DNA of 64,000 nucleotides from Vibrio mimicus CAIM 602. GTDB taxonomy: Bacteria; Pseudomonadota; Gammaproteobacteria; Enterobacterales; Vibrionaceae. The stretch lies in contig NZ_AOMO01000099.1 of the NCBI RefSeq assembly GCF_000338875.1, positions 1 through 64,000 of the forward strand, given 5' to 3'. Position numbers and translations under genes: made by a program. The notes under the pieces are model-generated. The model was given only the letters and a program-made list of their open reading frames with translations. It did not search any database and had not been told where the DNA came from. Positions 1-9,546 of this stretch are shown here, in pieces; position 1 is the stretch's first letter, and each line of letters starts with the position of its first letter.

Positions 1-738
1 TTGTGCCGCATCGACACCCGTCATAAGAATTAAAAACTCATCACCGCCATAACGAAAGCAAAGCTCTAAGTTGGATTTCCATTTCCTCAGAGCCTGACTG
101 ATTTTCCGCAGTACAGTATCCCCCTGAAGATGGCCGTAGCAGTCGTTATATTCTTTAAAACAATCAATATCGATCATCAATAATGCGGCGCTGACTTTAT
201 CGAGCCTTGCAATTTCAAGGGCTTGTGGAAGTAGAGAGTCCATCGCATAGCGGTTGTACACTTGGGTCAGGTGATCCATATGCGTCAAGTGTTCCAATTC
301 CAACTGATGTTGAGCGAGCTTTTCGACGGTGTGTTTGTAATCGGAAATATTACGCACAGTCCATAGCACCATGTCAGTACCGGGGAGGGGAATCACCAGC
401 GCTGAAAAGTGCTGTCGATCCGTTGGGCCGGGAACACTATCGAAGCAAGGTAGCTGGCTAGGGTCAATTTCATATTCCAACTCTTTGGCCCGATTCTGTT
501 CAATCGTTTCAGCGATAACCTCAGTAAACCAAGCTGCTTGAGCGGCTGGCAGAACGTCATATTGATTCAAACCCACCAGATAAGAAGGGTTATGGTGACG
601 TTCACTGTCGGTTCCTCCCCATGCCTCTATGTACACACCTTGTTTATTGATGAGAAAAGTCGGCTCAGGCAGTGATTGGAAAATAAACTGCAAAATTTCA
701 GGCTTGGCAATAATCGTCGAGGAAAAAATGGAAGCCAC
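1..738 (-). CDS. PAS-like/GGDEF diguanylate cyclase, 3' part beyond window
   Basis: An open frame of 246 codons runs leftward off the window edge. The first ~120 residues look like a PAS-type sensory region (SLPEPTFLINKQG near the start, then a DVLPA stretch); a short helical linker (KLAQHQLELEHLTHMDHLT) leads into a GGDEF domain with the motif RYGGDEF about 15 residues before the edge, so the active site is intact but the end is missing. No signal peptide or membrane segment is visible, so it is probably cytosolic and makes cyclic di-GMP. The start is a GTG; an AGG-rich stretch lies just upstream and an in-frame stop six codons before it, so no ATG start is available. The exact start is uncertain. 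Confidence 0.8.
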   Translation of the reverse strand, partial: MASIFSSTIIAKPEILQFIFQSLPEPTFLINKQGVYIEAWGGTDSERHHNPSYLVGLNQYDVLPAAQAAWFTEVIAETIEQNRAKELEYEIDPSQLPCFDSVPGPTDRQHFSALVIPLPGTDMVLWTVRNISDYKHTVEKLAQHQLELEHLTHMDHLTQVYNRYAMDSLLPQALEIARLDKVSAALLMIDIDCFKEYNDCYGHLQGDTVLRKISQALRKWKSNLELCFRYGGDEFLILMTGVDAAQ

Positions 739-962
739 CGACCTTATTCCTATTGGCTAATGGGTTATTACTTTATTTATAGATGATCTTGATAAGAACG
801 AATACTTACTCGCTATCATATTTATCAATTGAACCTAATATTCATATAAAAGAATGAAATGTTCGAATTTGTCTAGCGCAGCCACAAAATGAGACAGGAT
901 AAATTGTTCATTTTGAACAACACTTAGTTTAGTCAGCTTGATTTGACGTTAAGGAGATTAGA

Positions 963-1379
963 ATGGACTCACTCAAAGTTAGCGATTACATGACTACACA
1001 AGCAATTACTTTTAGCCCTGAAATGTCACTCAGTGCGGCTTTAGAAAAAGTGGTGCGCTCAGACAATATGGGCGGCCCTGTCATTGATACCCAGCGTCAC
1101 GTGGTGGGGTTTTTATCGGAGCAGGATCTGTTGGATAAGTTGGTGCATACCAGTTACCACTGTCAGGACACCCACATAGTGAGTGATTGCATGCACAAAG
1201 AGGTGCTGTCTGTCTCTCCAGATACCTCAATTATCGAGTTGGCCGCCATGATGAAAGTCGGCAAACCTAAAATGTATCCGGTGGTTGATGAAGGCCGACT
1301 GGTTGGGATTATCACCCGACGCGATGTGCTGCGTGCATTGAGTAAAACACTGAATAGTTGTTTCCAACATCCGGTTTAA
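963..1379 (+). CDS. CBS-domain protein (138 aa)
   Basis: This small protein consists almost only of two CBS motifs, about residues 8-60 (VSDYMTTQAITF...GGPVID) and 73-128 (VSDCMHKEVLSV...YPVVDEGRLVGIITRRDVL). Tandem CBS pairs bind adenine nucleotides and often sense energy state, but a stand-alone pair gives no specific function. A strong ribosome site (AAGGAG) precedes the ATG. It lies between a divergent GGDEF gene and zntA and appears to be its own transcription unit. Confidence 0.8.
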   Translation: MDSLKVSDYMTTQAITFSPEMSLSAALEKVVRSDNMGGPVIDTQRHVVGFLSEQDLLDKLVHTSYHCQDTHIVSDCMHKEVLSVSPDTSIIELAAMMKVGKPKMYPVVDEGRLVGIITRRDVLRALSKTLNSCFQHPV

Positions 1380-1453
1380 GATGCAGTTAATTTAAGGAGC
1401 AGTTAAGGAATAGAGCGAACCGCAAACTTTTTTCTGGTGAATTACTTAATCAG

Positions 1454-1486
1454 CTTGACCTTGAAGCTGACTCCAAGGTGTAAGCT
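1454..1486 (+). promoter_or_regulatory. MerR-type (ZntR/CueR-like) promoter of zntA
   Basis: A -35 TTGACC (1455-1460) and -10 TAAGCT (1481-1486) are separated by 20 bases, longer than the standard 17 and typical of promoters activated by MerR-family metal sensors. The spacer holds a dyad, ACCTTG (1458-1463) against CAAGGT (1474-1479), in the place where ZntR or CueR dimers bind and untwist DNA. It lies 30 bases before zntA. The regulator gene itself is not in the window. Confidence 0.7.
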
Positions 1487-1515
1487 GACAGCAGACCATA
1501 AAAAGGAGATGAAAT

Positions 1516-3837
1516 ATGTGTACTAAACACCATGCGTGTCGTTCAAAATCGTTAACTCAACCAACGCCAACGCATCACACTAGCTGTTCGGGAAGCCCGA
1601 AAATCGTGGCAATTCGTGCTGCGGGAGTAGCCTCTGCGTGTGATGGTGATGGCTGTTGCAGCACTGCGGATGGCGGCGGTGGCTCAACATTGGAAGATGA
1701 GCCCGAGCGACATCGAAGCGAAGAGTCAGCATCGCGTTATCAGCAGAGTTGGTATATAGCCGGGATGGATTGTCCCTCCTGCGCACAAAAAATTGAAAAA
1801 GCAGTCAAGCAGCTGAGTGATGTTGCTCAGGTACAAGTAACCTTCGCCACACAGAAGTTGGTGGTGGGCTTTAATCAACAAACAACCGCGTTAAGCATCG
1901 AACAAGCGGTTATCAATAGCGGCTTCACTCTAAGTTCATCGGGTGCGGCGGCTTCTACCTCCGAACAGACTAAACCTCCTTTCTGGCAAAGTGAAAACGC
2001 ACGCATCATCGGCATTGCTGCCCTGATGGCTGTGGGTGTGTTAGTCAATTCCGCTGAAATCAGCCGTTGGATTTTCACTATTACCTGTCTTTTGGGCTTG
2101 CTGCCCATCATTCAACAAGCTTGGCGTTTGGCAAAATCGGGTTCTCCTTTCTCGATTGAAACCTTAATGTCGGTTGCTGCTATCGGTGCTTTATATCTCG
2201 GTGAAACCTTAGAAGCAGCCATGGTATTGCTGCTGTTTTTGATTGGTGAGCGTTTAGAGGCTTATGCCGCTTCACGGGCTCGAAGTGGGGTGCAGGCTTT
2301 GATGGCTCTGGTACCTGAAACTGCATTGAGAATTGAAAATGGTCAACGTGTCTCTGTGCCAGCAGCGCAGTTGCAGCCCGGCGATGTGATTGAAGTAGCG
2401 CCCGGAGGCCGCTTACCCGCAGATGGACAACTTCTGGCGGCAGCAAGTTTGGATAATAGTGCGCTGACAGGTGAATCTCTCCCCGTAGAACTTACAGTTG
2501 GCGATCGCGTTTCTGCTGGGTGTGTGGTGGTAGATAAAGTCGTGCAGGTCGAAATTACTTCTCGCCAAGGTGAGAATGCCATCGATCGCATCCTACATCT
2601 GATTGAAGAAGCTGAATCACGCAAAGCTCCGCTTGAACGCTTCTTGGATAAATTCAGCCGTTGGTACACACCATTAATGATGGTGGTGGCAATCGCAGTG
2701 ATCATCATCCCGCCATTAGCATTTGGTGCGGATTGGCAAACTTGGGTGTATCGAGGTTTGGCGCTGCTCTTGATCGCTTGTCCTTGTGCATTAGTGATTT
2801 CGACGCCTGCTGCGATCACTTCTGGTTTAGCAGCAGCTGCACGCCATGGTGCCTTGATTAAAGGCGGCGCTGCGTTGGAGCAATTAGGCAAAATCGAAAC
2901 CATTGCATTCGATAAAACTGGCACCTTGACTGAAGGTAAACCACAAGTCACTGACCTTATTCCTTACCAAGGTTGGGATGGGCTCACCTTATTGGCGAGA
3001 GCAGCCGCGATAGAGATGGGTTCACACCATCCTTTGGCAACGTCACTTGTCGCTAAAGCGCAGACAACAGGCTGTGAGATCCCTGATGCTGAAGAGAGAA
3101 CCGCATTAGTAGGAAGAGGCATAAGCGGAAGGATTGATGGGGTGACTTACCGGATTTTAGCGCCAAATCGCGTAGAAACCGAGTTACCGGACGACGTTGT
3201 ACAACAGGTTAATCAGCTTGAAGCACAAAGCAAAACGGTTGTGGTGATGCTTGACGGTGAGAAAGCTGTAGGTGTGATTGCTTGGCAAGATACTTTGCGT
3301 GACGATGCCCGATCGGCTGTTGAAGCGTTGCAGCAGATTGGTATCAATGCCTTGATGCTGACTGGTGATAATGAACGCAGTGCTGCCGCGATGAGCCGTC
3401 AATTGAATATGGATTTCCGTGCAGGGCTATTACCCCAAGATAAGGTTCGTTATATCCAACAATTGGCGCAAAACCAACGGGTTGCCATGGTTGGCGATGG
3501 TATTAATGATGCGCCTGCGATGAAAGAAGCCAGCATTGGTATCGCGATGGGTGGCGGCACGGACGTGGCACTGGAAACGGCAGATGCAGCACTTACGCAC
3601 AATCGACTGGTTGAGCTGGCGAGCATGATTGAACTCTCGCGAGCCACATTAGCCATCATTCGGCAAAACGTCACCTTGGCATTGGGATTGAAAGCGGTGT
3701 TTTTGGTGACAAGTCTAATGGGCATTACGGGATTATGGGTTGCCGTGTTAGCTGACAGTGGAGCGACTGCTTTAGTGACGCTTAATGCGCTGCGTTTGCT
3801 GAGGTTCAAAACTCAAAATACTTCTTCGGAATCTTAA
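1516..3837 (+). CDS. zntA: P1B-type heavy-metal exporting ATPase (ZntA-like)
   Basis: A 773-residue P-type ATPase that would export Zn2+, Cd2+ or Pb2+ through the inner membrane. The N-terminus (about 1-75) is an unusual Cys/His-rich tail (HH, CSGSP, CDGDGCC), followed by one heavy-metal-associated domain with GMDCPSC. Then come membrane segments, the TGES actuator motif, the CPC metal-site motif in the sixth membrane helix (ACPCALVIS), the phosphorylation motif DKTGTLT, an HP motif (SHHPLA), GDGINDAP, and closing membrane helices. CPC with DKTGTLT defines the P1B class; the single HMA domain and a MerR-type promoter favour zinc/cadmium/lead over copper, although copper is not excluded. Start: ATG preceded by AAAAGGAGATGA. 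Confidence 0.92.
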   Translation: MCTKHHACRSKSLTQPTPTHHTSCSGSPKIVAIRAAGVASACDGDGCCSTADGGGGSTLEDEPERHRSEESASRYQQSWYIAGMDCPSCAQKIEKAVKQLSDVAQVQVTFATQKLVVGFNQQTTALSIEQAVINSGFTLSSSGAAASTSEQTKPPFWQSENARIIGIAALMAVGVLVNSAEISRWIFTITCLLGLLPIIQQAWRLAKSGSPFSIETLMSVAAIGALYLGETLEAAMVLLLFLIGERLEAYAASRARSGVQALMALVPETALRIENGQRVSVPAAQLQPGDVIEVAPGGRLPADGQLLAAASLDNSALTGESLPVELTVGDRVSAGCVVVDKVVQVEITSRQGENAIDRILHLIEEAESRKAPLERFLDKFSRWYTPLMMVVAIAVIIIPPLAFGADWQTWVYRGLALLLIACPCALVISTPAAITSGLAAAARHGALIKGGAALEQLGKIETIAFDKTGTLTEGKPQVTDLIPYQGWDGLTLLARAAAIEMGSHHPLATSLVAKAQTTGCEIPDAEERTALVGRGISGRIDGVTYRILAPNRVETELPDDVVQQVNQLEAQSKTVVVMLDGEKAVGVIAWQDTLRDDARSAVEALQQIGINALMLTGDNERSAAAMSRQLNMDFRAGLLPQDKVRYIQQLAQNQRVAMVGDGINDAPAMKEASIGIAMGGGTDVALETADAALTHNRLVELASMIELSRATLAIIRQNVTLALGLKAVFLVTSLMGITGLWVAVLADSGATALVTLNALRLLRFKTQNTSSES

Positions 3838-3848
3838 TGGAACATACT

Positions 3849-3872
3849 TTGGCTAGGAGAATTCCTAGCCAA
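3849..3872 (+). terminator. Intrinsic terminator after zntA
   Basis: A perfect 10-bp inverted repeat (TTGGCTAGGA / TCCTAGCCAA) with a 4-base loop, followed by TTTCT, 11 bases after the zntA stop. Confidence 0.75.
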
Positions 3873-3963
3873 TTTCTATTGTTAATCGCGTAGATGGTGA
3901 TGTTTACAAGGAAAGTGCATAAGCATTTTTCTGTATTTAATTGCAGCACAGATACATTAAATT

Positions 3964-4031
3964 TGTGATGCAAATCGTTTAATTGTGAAATGTGAGCATG
4001 TATTACTTATGCTGCTGTGATTTGTGTCACT
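3964..4031 (+). promoter_or_regulatory. CRP-like sites upstream of udp
   Basis: A good CRP match TGTGA-TTTGTG-TCACT lies at 4016-4031. Weaker TGTGA half-sites occur at 3964-3968, 3984-3988 and 3991-3995. In E. coli udp is controlled by CRP together with CytR bound between CRP sites; the clustered TGTGA motifs here suggest the same, but no clear CytR motif was assigned. Confidence 0.55.
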
Positions 4032-4114
4032 TCATATTGGAGGTGCCTCAGTTAAAGTAACCTAGTACCCTAAATGATTGATGCGCTGAATAGACGCAAT
4101 GAAGGAGCCCCCTT

Positions 4115-4876
4115 ATGACCAAAACTGTATTTCACCTTGGTGTGACCGAAGCTGATTTAAATGGTGCAACATTAGCCATTATTCCGGGTGATCCTGCTCG
4201 TGTGCAGAAAATTGCGGAGCTGATGGATAACCCAGTTTTCCTCGCTAGCCATCGTGAATATACCGTGTACCGCGCGGAGCTGGATGGCCAGTCTGTTGTG
4301 GTTTGTTCAACCGGTATTGGTGGTCCTTCAACGTCGATTGCGGTTGAAGAATTGGCGCAATTGGGTGTGCGTACCTTCCTGCGTGTAGGTACTACAGGTG
4401 CTATTCAGCCACACGTTAATGTGGGTGACATGATTGTTACAACTGGTTCAGTGCGTTTGGATGGTGCAAGCCTGCACTTCGCACCGATGGAATTCCCTGC
4501 TGTACCTGATTTTGATGTTGCAACAGCAATGAAAGCGGCAGCACAAGAAAGCGGTGCTGCGGTACATATGGGTATCACGGCTTCTTCTGATACTTTCTAC
4601 CCAGGCCAAGAGCGTTACGACACCTTCACTGGTCGCGTAGTGCGCCGTTTCCAAGGCTCTATGAAAGAGTGGCAAGAAATGGGCGTGCTGAACTTTGAAA
4701 TGGAATCTGCAACTCTGCTGACCATGTGTGCAAGTTCAGGTCTGAAAGCGGGTTGTGTGGCGGGCGTGATCATCAACCGTACACAGAAAGAGATCCCAGA
4801 CCACGCGACGCTGAAAGAAACCGAAGCGCGCTCAATCAAAGTCGTGGTGGAAGCTGCGCGTAAGATGCTGAAATAA
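4115..4876 (+). CDS. udp: Uridine phosphorylase
   Basis: A 253-residue cytosolic enzyme that splits uridine with phosphate into uracil and ribose-1-phosphate for pyrimidine salvage. It is full length for the family. Visible motifs: the phosphate-binding GDPARV near residue 26, STGIGGPS near 68, LRVGTTGAIQ, and the substrate-pocket FEMESATL region near 196. AAGGAG precedes the ATG. It stands alone, between CRP-like sites and a strong terminator. Confidence 0.95.
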   Translation: MTKTVFHLGVTEADLNGATLAIIPGDPARVQKIAELMDNPVFLASHREYTVYRAELDGQSVVVCSTGIGGPSTSIAVEELAQLGVRTFLRVGTTGAIQPHVNVGDMIVTTGSVRLDGASLHFAPMEFPAVPDFDVATAMKAAAQESGAAVHMGITASSDTFYPGQERYDTFTGRVVRRFQGSMKEWQEMGVLNFEMESATLLTMCASSGLKAGCVAGVIINRTQKEIPDHATLKETEARSIKVVVEAARKMLK

Positions 4877-4916
4877 TTCATAGACTCCTTAGTTTATTAC
4901 TAAAGAGTATGACTAA

Positions 4917-4941
4917 AAAGCGCCACCTTGTGTGGCGCTTT
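4917..4941 (+). terminator. Intrinsic terminator after udp
   Basis: Stem AAAGCGCCAC / GTGGCGCTTT with a CTTGT loop, followed by a CTGTT tail; it lies between convergent udp and the minus-strand gene at 4959 and could serve both directions. Confidence 0.8.
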
Positions 4942-4958
4942 CTGTTATCCGCTTCTGT

Positions 4959-5795
4959 TTAAGCGACAACGAGTTGCGGCAAAGGGTGATAAAGGCTTTC
5001 CACCAGATCATTGAGCATATGATCGTAAACCTGAGCGATGGTTGATGAAAGCTCAGAGCTTAATTGGTACAGCGCATCGCTCTCCAACTCTACGTGAGTA
5101 TTGTCCGTCACCTCATTGAGTTGACGCATTGCGGATGAACAGACTGGCGAGCCCAGCGTTAAGGGGCTGATTAGTGCCAATTGATTCAGCTTGCGTTGCA
5201 TCAGTTCACAATAATGTCTTATACGTAACTCATTGTTTTCATTTCGAGTATCGTCAATACACAGGCGTAATTGAGTCAGTGTCTCCATTGCATCAAAAAT
5301 TTGCTGCCAGTTCATATGGTACTCATCACTCAGTTCTTCACGACCTGATTCCGCTAACCATGCCAATACCACATCATCCATCAAATACATGCAGTGGCGG
5401 ATCAGCTTGCCATGCAAGCGTTGATTCTTGCTCACGTTAGCTTGTGACCACTCGTTTAACACCTTCTTTAATGAGTTCTGCAAAATCCGATAAGACGGTC
5501 TGTTATCAAAATGGGCGATTTGGATCAGTTGCTCTGATTTCTCCAACAAGTGCTGTTGTAAATCTTGCAGATGGAGTTGCCCTTGTTGAGTCATTCCTTG
5601 TTGACCAAGCCCTAACTGACTAAGAGTTTGGTGAGTCAAACTACGATGCTGGCGACACAGGGCAAGTACTTCACGCAAACAAACAAGCAACTCAAATTTA
5701 CGCTGCTGTGCAGAGTGCTTTTGTTGAGAAAGTGTGTAAATCAAGCCAAGAATAGCCAATGAAACAAGCATTGAAATCGTCACAAACATAGCCAC
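4959..5795 (-). CDS. Unknown membrane-anchored helical protein (278 aa)
   Basis: I do not recognise a family. The N-terminus has one hydrophobic segment (about residues 3-23, FVTISMLVSLAILGLIYTL), so it is likely anchored in the inner membrane. The remainder is rich in Leu, Gln and Glu and is predicted by eye to be mostly helical; a CRQHRSLTHQTL motif follows the anchor. It is transcribed alone, downstream of metG and pointing the same way, but the metG terminator lies between them. Confidence 0.6.
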   Translation of the reverse strand: MAMFVTISMLVSLAILGLIYTLSQQKHSAQQRKFELLVCLREVLALCRQHRSLTHQTLSQLGLGQQGMTQQGQLHLQDLQQHLLEKSEQLIQIAHFDNRPSYRILQNSLKKVLNEWSQANVSKNQRLHGKLIRHCMYLMDDVVLAWLAESGREELSDEYHMNWQQIFDAMETLTQLRLCIDDTRNENNELRIRHYCELMQRKLNQLALISPLTLGSPVCSSAMRQLNEVTDNTHVELESDALYQLSSELSSTIAQVYDHMLNDLVESLYHPLPQLVVA

Positions 5796-6049
5796 CTCCG
5801 TGTTGGTGTTTGACGGTTCCTCTCTGTATTTGAAAGAGAGAGAAGAGAGGATGTTTGGAATAGTGCAGTTTGAATGCCAGAAAATTAATAATTTAAAATC
5901 AATTACTTAAAAGTTTATTGTGATTTTTAATGCACATTTATGGGGCAGGCTGCGCAAAAAATGTGAGTTAAGGTGGGTATTTTCAGGAAAGTTATTCTGA
6001 GTTCTAGCAAGGGAAGTGTGCCAGTGTAATCACAGGGTTCAATAACAAA

Positions 6050-6075
6050 AAAGCCTTTGCAGTCGCAAAGGCTTT
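6050..6075 (-). terminator. Terminator downstream of metG
   Basis: Stem AAAGCCTTTGC / GCAAAGGCTTT with an AGTC loop. Read on the minus strand it is followed by TTTTTTG, so it ends metG transcription. The surrounding gap 5796-6130 otherwise shows only A/T-rich sequence and no open frame I would support. Confidence 0.8.
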
Positions 6076-6130
6076 AAAGGCTCTCATCTCTCAACATTGA
6101 AGAGAGACGAGAATCGAAGGATGGCGAGAA

Positions 6131-8182
6131 TTACATCACGCGCATGCCCGCTTTCGCACCTTGATGCGGTTCAAGCAACCACAGGTCACTACCGCCAGGG
6201 CCTGCTGCGAGGATCATGCCTTCTGACATACCAAACTTCATCTTACGTGGTTTGAGGTTTGCTACCACAACAGTGTATTTGCCAATCAGATCTTCTGGTT
6301 TGTAGGCAGATTTAATGCCAGAGAAGACTTGACGGGTTTCACCGCCGATGTCGAGTTCAAACTTAAGTAACTTGTCTGATTTCTCTACGGCTTCACAAGA
6401 AAGAATCTTGGCAATACGCAGATCCACTTTCGCGAAATCATCGAACTCAATTTCAGCCGCTAGGGGATCTTTGCTCAGTTCAGTTTCTTCGCTCTTTGGT
6501 TTTGCTGCATCTGCCGCGGCTTTTTCTGCTGCCGCTTCTGCTTTAGACGCTTCAATCATGGCTTCAACGTGTTTCGGATCGATACGGTTGAACAGCGCTT
6601 TGAATGGCGTTACAGCATGATCAGTCAGCGGTGTCGCGATGCCTTCCCAAGTCAGTTCTTGGTTGAGGAAAGCTTCAGTGCGCTCTGCCAAAGCTGGCAT
6701 CACTGGCTTGAGGTAAGTCACCAGTACGCGGAACAAGTTAATGCCCACAGTACAGATATCTTGCAGTGCTTGGTCTTGGCCTTCTTGTTTCGCTACAACC
6801 CAAGGGGCTTTTTCATCCACATACTGGTTCGCTTTGTCTGCCAATGCAGTAATTTCACGGATGGCACGACCAAACTCACGCGTTTCAAACAGCTCAGCAA
6901 TACGATCTGCTGCGCCAGCAAATTCAGCATACAGCTCAGGCTCAGCAAATTGTGCTGACAGCTTGCCATCAAAACGTTTAGTGATGAAACCTGCGTTACG
7001 TGACGCAAGGTTAACGATTTTGTTTACCACGTCAGCATTCACACGTTGGGTGAAGTCTTCGAGATTCAAATCGAGATCGTCAATGCGGTTGTTCAGTTTT
7101 GCCGCGTAGTAGTAACGCAGACACTCTGGATCCAAGTGATTCAGGTAAGTGCTTGCTTTCACAAACGTACCTTTCGACTTAGACATTTTCGCGCCATTGA
7201 CGGTCACATAACCGTGCACAAACACGTTGGTGGGTTTACGGAAACCAGAGCCATCCAGCATTGCAGGCCAGAACAAGCTGTGGAAGTAAACGATGTCTTT
7301 ACCGATGAAGTGGTAAAGCTCCGTTTTGCTGTCTTTATTCCAGTATTCGTTAAAGTCCAAATCGCCACGCTTGTCGCACAGGTTTTTGAATGAACCCATG
7401 TAACCAATTGGGGCATCTAGCCACACGTAGAAGAATTTGTCTTTCTCGCCCGGGATTTCAAAACCGAAGTAAGGTGCATCACGTGAGATATCCCACTGCT
7501 GCAAGCCACCTTCAAACCACTCTTGCATTTTGTTGGCGGTTTCAGATTGCAGAGAACCTGAACGCGTCCATTCTTTAAGCATGCTTTCGAACTGAGGTAG
7601 GTCAAAGAAAAAGTGCTCAGAATCTTTCATCACTGGAGTGGCACCAGAGACGGCTGATTTTGGATTGATCAGCTCAGTCGGACTGTAAGTTTCACCACAG
7701 GCGTCACAGTTGTCACCGTACTGGTCTTCTGATTTACATTTCGGGCAAGTGCCTTTTACGAAACGATCCGGCAGGAACATCTCTTTTTCTGGATCGAACA
7801 GCTGAGAAATCGTGCGGCTTGAAATAAAACCGTTCTTTTTCAGTTGCAGATAGATGTGTGAAGCCAGCTCGCGGTTTTCATCGCTGTGCGTGCTGTGGTA
7901 GTTATCAAAGCTAATATCGAAGCCAGCAAAGTCGCGTTGGTGCTCTTCGCTCACCATTTCGATCATTGCTTCTGGTGTCATACCCATTTGCTGTGCTTTC
8001 AGCATGATAGGTGTACCGTGCGCATCATCCGCACAGATAAAGTTTACTGTATTGCCACGCAGACGCTGATAACGAACCCAAATGTCAGCTTGGATATGCT
8101 CAAGCATATGACCAAGGTGGATTGAACCGTTCGCGTAAGGCAGGGCACAAGTTACCAGAAGTTTTCTTGGATCGTTTGCCAT
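6131..8182 (-). CDS. metG: Methionyl-tRNA synthetase
   Basis: This 683-residue class I synthetase charges tRNA-Met. The HIGH-type motif is seen as HLGH near residue 25, the zinc-knuckle cysteines around residues 145-165 (CPKC, CDAC), and KMSKS near residue 335 (GAKMSKSKG). A C-terminal EMAP/tRNA-binding domain (about 580-683; FDDFAKVDLRIAKI) gives the long dimeric form found in enterics. An Ala/Lys/Glu-rich linker (EASKAEAAAEKAAAD) joins it to the core. Although the frame is open further upstream, the start is the ATG beginning MANDPRK; the 46 upstream codons lack family similarity. It is divergent from mrp. Confidence 0.96.
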   Translation of the reverse strand: MANDPRKLLVTCALPYANGSIHLGHMLEHIQADIWVRYQRLRGNTVNFICADDAHGTPIMLKAQQMGMTPEAMIEMVSEEHQRDFAGFDISFDNYHSTHSDENRELASHIYLQLKKNGFISSRTISQLFDPEKEMFLPDRFVKGTCPKCKSEDQYGDNCDACGETYSPTELINPKSAVSGATPVMKDSEHFFFDLPQFESMLKEWTRSGSLQSETANKMQEWFEGGLQQWDISRDAPYFGFEIPGEKDKFFYVWLDAPIGYMGSFKNLCDKRGDLDFNEYWNKDSKTELYHFIGKDIVYFHSLFWPAMLDGSGFRKPTNVFVHGYVTVNGAKMSKSKGTFVKASTYLNHLDPECLRYYYAAKLNNRIDDLDLNLEDFTQRVNADVVNKIVNLASRNAGFITKRFDGKLSAQFAEPELYAEFAGAADRIAELFETREFGRAIREITALADKANQYVDEKAPWVVAKQEGQDQALQDICTVGINLFRVLVTYLKPVMPALAERTEAFLNQELTWEGIATPLTDHAVTPFKALFNRIDPKHVEAMIEASKAEAAAEKAAADAAKPKSEETELSKDPLAAEIEFDDFAKVDLRIAKILSCEAVEKSDKLLKFELDIGGETRQVFSGIKSAYKPEDLIGKYTVVVANLKPRKMKFGMSEGMILAAGPGGSDLWLLEPHQGAKAGMRVM

Positions 8183-8339
8183 ACTTAATATTCGCTTTTC
8201 TTGATAGGGACCAAATTGAAGCGATAATACTACCCTAAGCACGCAGTCACGCCAAGGCGCGCAACAGTTGATTCCCCTATCTTTTTCGGGGTTCAGTCGC
8301 AGGCTGAGCGGTGATAGCATGGGTAAAAAAGGGGAAGTT

Positions 8340-9416
8340 ATGCAATCTATTCAATCCAAACAGGATCTCTGCCTATGGCTGAGTCAATTTTCGCATCCCG
8401 ATTTAATTGCAGATTGGGCAATGTCACCGTCTGTCGTTACGATAACGCCAAATCAGCAAGTCACGATTCAACTGCCGTTTGCTGCGAACACTCTCATCAG
8501 TGAATTGAGTGACTGGATCGCCAAGCAGCAGGCAATCGGCGCAATTGCGCCTGTCACTTTTGACATTCAAGTAAAACCTCAAGCTCTGGAAACTCGCGTA
8601 AGTGCGGCAGTCAAAGGGGTGAAAAATATTATTGCGGTCACTTCAGGTAAAGGTGGCGTGGGTAAATCCACGACTGCGGTGAACCTTGCACTCGCAATTG
8701 CGAAGTCAGGAGCCAAAGTTGGTCTATTGGATGCCGATATTTATGGCCCCTCAGTCCCGCTTATGCTTGGTAAAACCAAAGCAAAACCTGAAGTGCGTGA
8801 GAATAAATGGATGCAGCCAATTGAGGCACACGGCATTGCAACTCATTCGATTGGTTATTTGGTTGATGAGGCGGATGCGGCGATTTGGCGTGGGCCTATG
8901 GCATCCAAAGCGCTGGCACAGCTATTAAATGAAACCGAGTGGCCGGATCTGGATTATCTAGTAATCGATATGCCGCCGGGCACGGGGGATATTCAGCTCA
9001 CTCTCGCACAGCAAATTCCAGTAACGGGTGCTGTGATTGTGACTACACCACAGGACTTAGCACTGGCTGATGCCCGTAAAGGTGCGGCAATGTTTGCCAA
9101 AGTGGAGGTACCTGTGATTGGGCTGGTGGAAAACATGAGTTATCACATCTGTAGCCATTGCGGCGAAAAAGAGCATATTTTCGGCGTGGGCGGAGCACAA
9201 ACTCTTGCCGCAGAATTTGGTTTATCACTCTTGGCACAAATTCCTCTGCATATTGAAATGCGTGAAGATATTGATGCTGGAGTTCCGACAGTTGTGGCAC
9301 GTCCAGATAGTGAACATACCCAACGTTATTTAGAACTTGCGCAGCGCGTGTGTGCTTCTCTTTACTGGCAGGGAAGACCCAAACCGGAGAGCATTCAAAT
9401 CCAGTGGGTGAACTAA
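8340..9416 (+). CDS. apbC: Mrp/ApbC Fe-S cluster carrier P-loop ATPase
   Basis: A 358-residue member of the Mrp/Nbp35 group, which carries and delivers Fe-S clusters. After an N-terminal MIP18-like region (about 1-90) comes a deviant Walker A GKGGVGKST near residue 103, the GPSVPLMLG motif, Walker B-like DMPPGTGD, and a CxxC pair (CSHCGEKE) late in the protein for cluster binding. The start is taken at MQSIQSKQ, with AGGGGAAG just upstream; a 24-codon extension into the metG promoter region is unlikely. The gene ends immediately before an ERIC element. Confidence 0.93.
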   Translation: MQSIQSKQDLCLWLSQFSHPDLIADWAMSPSVVTITPNQQVTIQLPFAANTLISELSDWIAKQQAIGAIAPVTFDIQVKPQALETRVSAAVKGVKNIIAVTSGKGGVGKSTTAVNLALAIAKSGAKVGLLDADIYGPSVPLMLGKTKAKPEVRENKWMQPIEAHGIATHSIGYLVDEADAAIWRGPMASKALAQLLNETEWPDLDYLVIDMPPGTGDIQLTLAQQIPVTGAVIVTTPQDLALADARKGAAMFAKVEVPVIGLVENMSYHICSHCGEKEHIFGVGGAQTLAAEFGLSLLAQIPLHIEMREDIDAGVPTVVARPDSEHTQRYLELAQRVCASLYWQGRPKPESIQIQWVN

Positions 9417-9417
9417 G

Positions 9418-9546
9418 TATCCCCTTCCTACTTGAAGCTACAGCGGTGTTGGCTACGTTCATTCACCCCAATCACATAGTTTGTCTATGCTCATGGGGAT
9501 TCACTCACTTGCCGCCTACCTGCAACTCCAAGTAGTTTGGGTATAG
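9418..9546. repeat. ERIC element (complete, Vibrio type)
   Basis: About 128 bases of imperfect palindrome bounded by TATCCCC and GGGTATA ends. Inside are the family landmarks GGTGTTGGCT, ATTCACCCCAATCACATAG and CATGGGGATTCACTCACTT. The length and the paired CCCCAATCAC / GGGGATTCAC cores match ERIC sequences of gammaproteobacteria in the variant found in Vibrio. It begins one base after the apbC stop codon, so it would be transcribed as that gene's 3' untranslated region. The remaining gap to udk contains a TATAAT -10 element at 9665-9670. Confidence 0.85.

Noticed and set aside
2343..2951. 202-codon open frame on the minus strand inside zntA
   Set aside because: It is opposite a well-conserved ATPase, has no ribosome site and a composition typical of antisense shadow frames.
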